DNA of 64,000 nt, from the NCBI RefSeq assembly GCF_000427625.1, contig NZ_KE386569.1:2594789-2658788 (forward strand), in the 5' to 3' direction. Positions 62,001 through 64,000 of this stretch are shown piece by piece; the stretch's first letter is position 1, and the number at the start of each line of letters is the position of its first letter. A program made the position numbers and the translations under genes. The notes under the pieces were generated by a model that was not told where the DNA came from, did not search any database, and saw only the letters and a list, made by a program, of their open reading frames with translations. Source of the DNA: Methylobacter luteus IMV-B-3098. GTDB lineage: Bacteria; Pseudomonadota; Gammaproteobacteria; Methylococcales; Methylomonadaceae.

Positions 62001-62676
62001 ACGGGTTGCGGCGCTGCTCCTGATCGAGCAGGTTCTGGCTGAGCCTGTCGCGCGAGATATCGACCAGCATCTGCTTGATGACTTCGAAATCGCCGATTTT
62101 CTCGATCACGGCGCCGATGACTTTTTCCATGTGCGTGACCGGCGAGGACGCCATCGCAAACCGCCGCTGCAGCGCGCCAATCCATTTCTTGCCCGAGTAA
62201 TGGTGATGCTGGATGATGCTGCAGTAGTCGTCGACGCCCATGATCCGGGAGGTTTCGACGGGCTGGTGGCGTTTGTAGTGCCGTTCCACGGCGGCGCTGT
62301 CGCGCGGCAGGTTGTTTTCGTCGATATAGCAGTCCCGGTCGTAAGGCGCATCGATGAATTTGTAGCGTGCGCCGCGCCCGTCGCTCTGCACCATGACATG
62401 GCAGATCTGGCTGAAAGGGCGCTGGTATTCGTAGACCAGATAACTGCTGGCGCGCGGCAGGTAATGATCGATGAAGCCTTTTTTGCTACCCGTGCTGCCG
62501 ACGATGTTGCTGGGCCTCTCGCCCCAGAACAGCTGCATCAGGCGCAGAAAGGTCGTTTTGCCGGCGCCGTTGGTGCCGCTCAGGTTGGTGTGCCCGTCCA
62601 CGTTCAGCAGCACGGTTTGCCCGGCCCAAAAGCTGTCTATCAGGACAATGCTTTTTAATTGATAGGTTGTCGACAT
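59014..62676 (-). CDS. SMC-like ATPase (MksB/JetC-type)
   Basis: A 1220-residue ATPase, first gene of the operon. Walker A GTNGAGKTT is at 34-42, a long coiled-coil body (about 250-1000, with KLAEAEAQYQQRKDQLIKDS and many Gln/Glu/Lys-rich stretches) is broken by a hinge-like non-coil region near 570-620, and the head is completed by signature VSSTGLSYLAL and Walker B VVCWPIDELGDL near 1139. The start at ATG 62676 follows CAAGGAAACCG; a frame from 62823 would add 49 unrelated residues. It is larger than typical MksB and close to JetC. It should extrude DNA loops or recognise small plasmids; no JetD nuclease gene is adjacent. Confidence 0.85.
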   Translation of the reverse strand: MSTTYQLKSIVLIDSFWAGQTVLLNVDGHTNLSGTNGAGKTTFLRLMQLFWGERPSNIVGSTGSKKGFIDHYLPRASSYLVYEYQRPFSQICHVMVQSDGRGARYKFIDAPYDRDCYIDENNLPRDSAAVERHYKRHQPVETSRIMGVDDYCSIIQHHHYSGKKWIGALQRRFAMASSPVTHMEKVIGAVIEKIGDFEVIKQMLVDISRDRLSQNLLDQEQRRNPFQLSKTHIDGWLADINAARTLEAKRDYFDELLQAAEKLKDTNSELSHIHFLARENHKTARTELEKGNTLINEAKAQLQQLKLDFDRQQEPKKEALRQLNEQIKDLDFQINALEDKKQHYEQQDAETFAIKGALLGQYLEQQALKTQEIEALESKTQDIKALYEHQLGELKHRHTHQLQTFDNQCATEALDREKKLAEAEAQYQQRKDQLIKDSEARAQPLKEQKSQLAVDCAIKQSEHPHVPVPEAMAQQIDKTRQELNITRQAIRQAVDEQQAADKAYYAAREAFHDIDARLKNKKAQLRQYQQQHETCLKRLQPAEGTLHHFLEQEADGWQQTIGRVIAPDLLEHKGLNPTVMPGIEPSFYGLNLDLEALAGRELEATKTALQAEEQALFKKLEEAKADIARTEASLSAASATLEQSRQDQQKAAHHTQRARQQEETLSDQEQGLSHQARAEIEKARAELQHTIDVLQAEIKRCDKDLQAIAEESRTDQSQLHQEHLARRAIIESDARNRLQAIQTLIKQEKNSCQAEQQRIKSRLQADLKESGTDDTVIELSRQLDGLKAREKEARKFQELAEQYQLWLDKQWQRHAGLCRQRSEYQQQQALLKDEIAQMERGFKNRKDQLNSLIYLQEQTLQKTQGLLAQLDNTLSQLESHAPAINEALPDYASDTLQKLAQSFGQKRRSLEKTLLNGRQTIVQLFNTHQRSQLAEAWNRALEAATGHAHDGLEIEQPLKDVLKMVANVKQATSQQIELHATDVNAFYQHLRNFERIIKSTGALLSKHVSQEKHFAALGEITVTVRSKMSDLDYWQALKQFGDNYGRYRERADLTGDSDIPATLIEAMTALTTLLPADGIKIKHLSLFDIEFTISENGHTKQARNAKELKDVSSTGLSYLALVTFFTGVTSMLRKQSQTVVCWPIDELGDLAPENIEAMMAMLTRQNIRIISASPTADRNVLSLFDRRYLIDRQKLHEVAIPASKLDALLTPMTHRETSHV

Positions 62677-62974
62677 CGGTTTCCTTGAATTCTTGAGGTG
62701 TAGCTGGCCGATAAATAAGTAGGAAATAAACAACGCGGGTCTGAGAAGATGCGCTCGTCTGGCTTCGGCCAATAGCGGATGTTGTCTTAATGGTGGTGCT
62801 ATTTTACCATTTCCGGTGCCCACATGAATCTCGGATTTAAGCGCGGAGGTTGATTGGAGTGAGTGGAACTGCGGGGCCGGACGCGAGTCTTTGATGTATA
62901 GGCCCTTAAAAAAGGCGGGGGCCTGATGCCTGCGAGCCGATCAAAATTGCGATGCTTTATTGGAGGAGTGCACC

Positions 62975-63262
62975 ATGAGCGAAAACATAATACCCTGTGA
63001 TCTGCATGATTATATCGAAGTGGCCTGCCTATACGGCTATGAGGTCAAGCTGAAGCTTAAGGATGATCAGGTCCTGACCGGCAAGGCGATCAATGTGGTG
63101 ACATCCGGGGACAAACATGAATATCTGGTTATCGATAACGGGCAGAAGCAACAAGTGGACCTGACCCAGCTGGAGTACATGCATGTGCTGACACCCGATG
63201 CCAAATTCCACGATATCTCATTCGTGGAAATGCCAAAAAACGGCCAATTCACGGCTCATTGA
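62975..63262 (+). CDS. rof: Rho-binding antiterminator (Rof/YaeO-like)
   Basis: A 95-residue protein. IPCDLHDYIEVACLYGYEVK, LKLKDDQVLTGKAINVVTSG and HEYLVIDNGQKQQVDLTQLE follow the Rof pattern (short beta barrel with an acidic face that binds the primary RNA site of Rho and inhibits termination). GGAGGAGTGCACC is an excellent ribosome site for the ATG at 62975. The acidic residues of the family are present at the corresponding positions. It is divergent from the SMC operon. Confidence 0.85.
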   Translation: MSENIIPCDLHDYIEVACLYGYEVKLKLKDDQVLTGKAINVVTSGDKHEYLVIDNGQKQQVDLTQLEYMHVLTPDAKFHDISFVEMPKNGQFTAH

Positions 63263-63286
63263 TCCGTCTTTGCGCATCAATGAGCC
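63253..63286. repeat. Hairpin overlapping the rof stop codon
   Basis: GGCTCATTGAT and its exact inverse ATCAATGAGCC around a 12-base loop; the left arm contains the rof stop codon. On the plus strand it is followed by AAAAAA rather than T residues, so it is not a canonical terminator for rof. On the minus strand a T-run precedes it. Confidence 0.75.
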
Positions 63287-63323
63287 AAAAAAGCAAGGCA
63301 TCTCAGGCCTGCCGCCCCATAGT

Positions 63324-64000
63324 TCAAAACGCGATATTCTCGATCAGATCCATATCGTCCTCCTTGAGCTCGAAGTCATAAACTTCCAGATCCTCTTCCA
63401 TGTGACGCTGGCTGGTCGATCCGGTCAGCGGAATCATGCCCAGTTGCAAGGCGAACCGGAACACAACTTGAGGAACTGAGCAGCTCAGCCGTTCCGCGAT
63501 CCGATGCACCGTAGGCTGACTTAACTCGGTCACGTTGGCCGTCAGCAGCGAGAAGCCCTGATAGCGTATGTCATGGGCATGGCAAAGCTCGCGAATCCTG
63601 ACATCCCATTTGGTGCGCGCAAAGCACCGGTTCTGCACGAATGCCGGCATGATCTCGGCCTTGTCGATGAGCAGCTTCAATTGGTCGTAGCCGACATTGG
63701 AAACGCCGATCAGCTTTACGGAGCCTGCTTTCTGTAGCGTCTGCATGGTCCGCCACACTTCCCAGTCGGCCGCGCTCAGGCCCTGGTTCACGGACGGTCC
63801 GTGCAGCAGGTACGAATCCAGATAGGTCGTGTTCAGATGCGCCAGCGAGCTTTCAAACGATTGCAAGACCTGCGTGCTGTAGTCCGCTTTCGGATCATAG
63901 GGGAGGCGGTGGTCCTGGCTGTTCACGTAGGTGAATTTTGATTGCAGGAACAGATCGCTGCGGTCCAGGCCCTTTTCCAGCAGAGCCCGCTGGATACCTT
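63324..64000 (-). CDS. Aldo/keto reductase (5' end beyond the window)
   Basis: About 225 residues of an NADPH-dependent oxidoreductase; the frame stays open to the window edge, so the N-terminus with the catalytic tyrosine is missing from view. Visible are FLQSKFTYV, SLAHLNTTYLDSYLLHGP (the conserved YLDLYLIH segment), VKLIGVSNVGYDQLKLLI, FVQNRCFA and the cofactor-binding IPLTGSTSQRHMEEDL. The GTG at 63926 is an internal codon, not a start. Substrate unknown. Confidence 0.88.
   Translation of the reverse strand, partial: GIQRALLEKGLDRSDLFLQSKFTYVNSQDHRLPYDPKADYSTQVLQSFESSLAHLNTTYLDSYLLHGPSVNQGLSAADWEVWRTMQTLQKAGSVKLIGVSNVGYDQLKLLIDKAEIMPAFVQNRCFARTKWDVRIRELCHAHDIRYQGFSLLTANVTELSQPTVHRIAERLSCSVPQVVFRFALQLGMIPLTGSTSQRHMEEDLEVYDFELKEDDMDLIENIAF

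Noticed and set aside
61141-62658. 505-codon plus-strand open frame
   Set aside because: Shadow of the SMC gene; Leu/Phe/Val-rich composition mirrors Gln/Lys/Glu coiled-coil codons on the opposite strand.
57172-62676. Bona fide four-gene Wadjet system
   Set aside because: No JetD-like nuclease gene is adjacent: cysB copy 2 lies downstream and rof upstream.

Overview
The window reads as ordinary chromosome of a moderately GC-rich gammaproteobacterium. The gene families (MltB, CorA, KtrAB/Trk, sulfate ABC uptake with CysB, RND pump, Rof, MksBEF-like condensin) fit Gammaproteobacteria. The abundance of REP/BIME repeats with REP-associated transposase (RAYT) remnants would suit a Methylococcales methanotroph, but no methane-oxidation gene lies in the window, so that placement is a weak inference. 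No rRNA, tRNA, prophage or CRISPR array was seen.

Layout. 0.1-1.7 kb: a small secreted protein and the lytic transglycosylase mltB with a clear terminator. 1.8-9.05 kb: a minus-strand cobalamin cluster, transcribed bluB-cobT-cobS-cobC-cobD-cobQ-cbiB-cobU. It covers lower-ligand synthesis, aminopropanol attachment and nucleotide-loop assembly, and three of its gene junctions carry REP pairs. 9.3-17 kb: a rubredoxin reductase/rubredoxin pair, a GNAT-like protein, CorA, a DUF938 methyltransferase, a tandem-HD HD-GYP protein and the TrkH/TrkA potassium system. 17.1-24.3 kb: a sulfate-uptake block with a DUF2292 small protein, an OprO/P-type porin, Sbp, CysT, CysW, CysA and a CysB regulator. 24.4-36.8 kb: an accessory stretch with orphan enzymes, an IS6-family transposase tail, a truncated nitroreductase, pirin, DUF5996, a glycogen-debranching-like enzyme, TPR and pentapeptide secreted proteins. 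37-42 kb: a large TonB-dependent receptor and a secreted tandem-repeat protein that share a duplicated upstream region. 42.2-50.5 kb: RND permease and adaptor, a decayed RAYT, a P-type ATPase and a broken outer-membrane efflux factor. 51-57 kb: two DUF2382 stress-type proteins, a FadL-family fragment, a sigma-54 activator, a degenerate EAL protein and a second CysB paralogue, with two related leader/small-RNA-like units. 57.2-64 kb: a three-gene SMC operon resembling MksBEF/Wadjet, Rof, and the edge of an aldo/keto reductase.

The most unusual signals are: the SMC operon in SMC-E-F order with no adjacent nuclease; the paired 37-bp-spaced GGGAAAAATTCCC dyads upstream of two unrelated surface/secreted genes; the two paralogous terminator-bearing leaders upstream of a sigma-54 activator and a degenerate EAL gene; a shared 37-bp promoter-like element before two stress-type loci; and a RAYT gene whose 3' half has been replaced by REP sequence. 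All functional assignments come from reading translated sequence and remembered family motifs. No database search was run.
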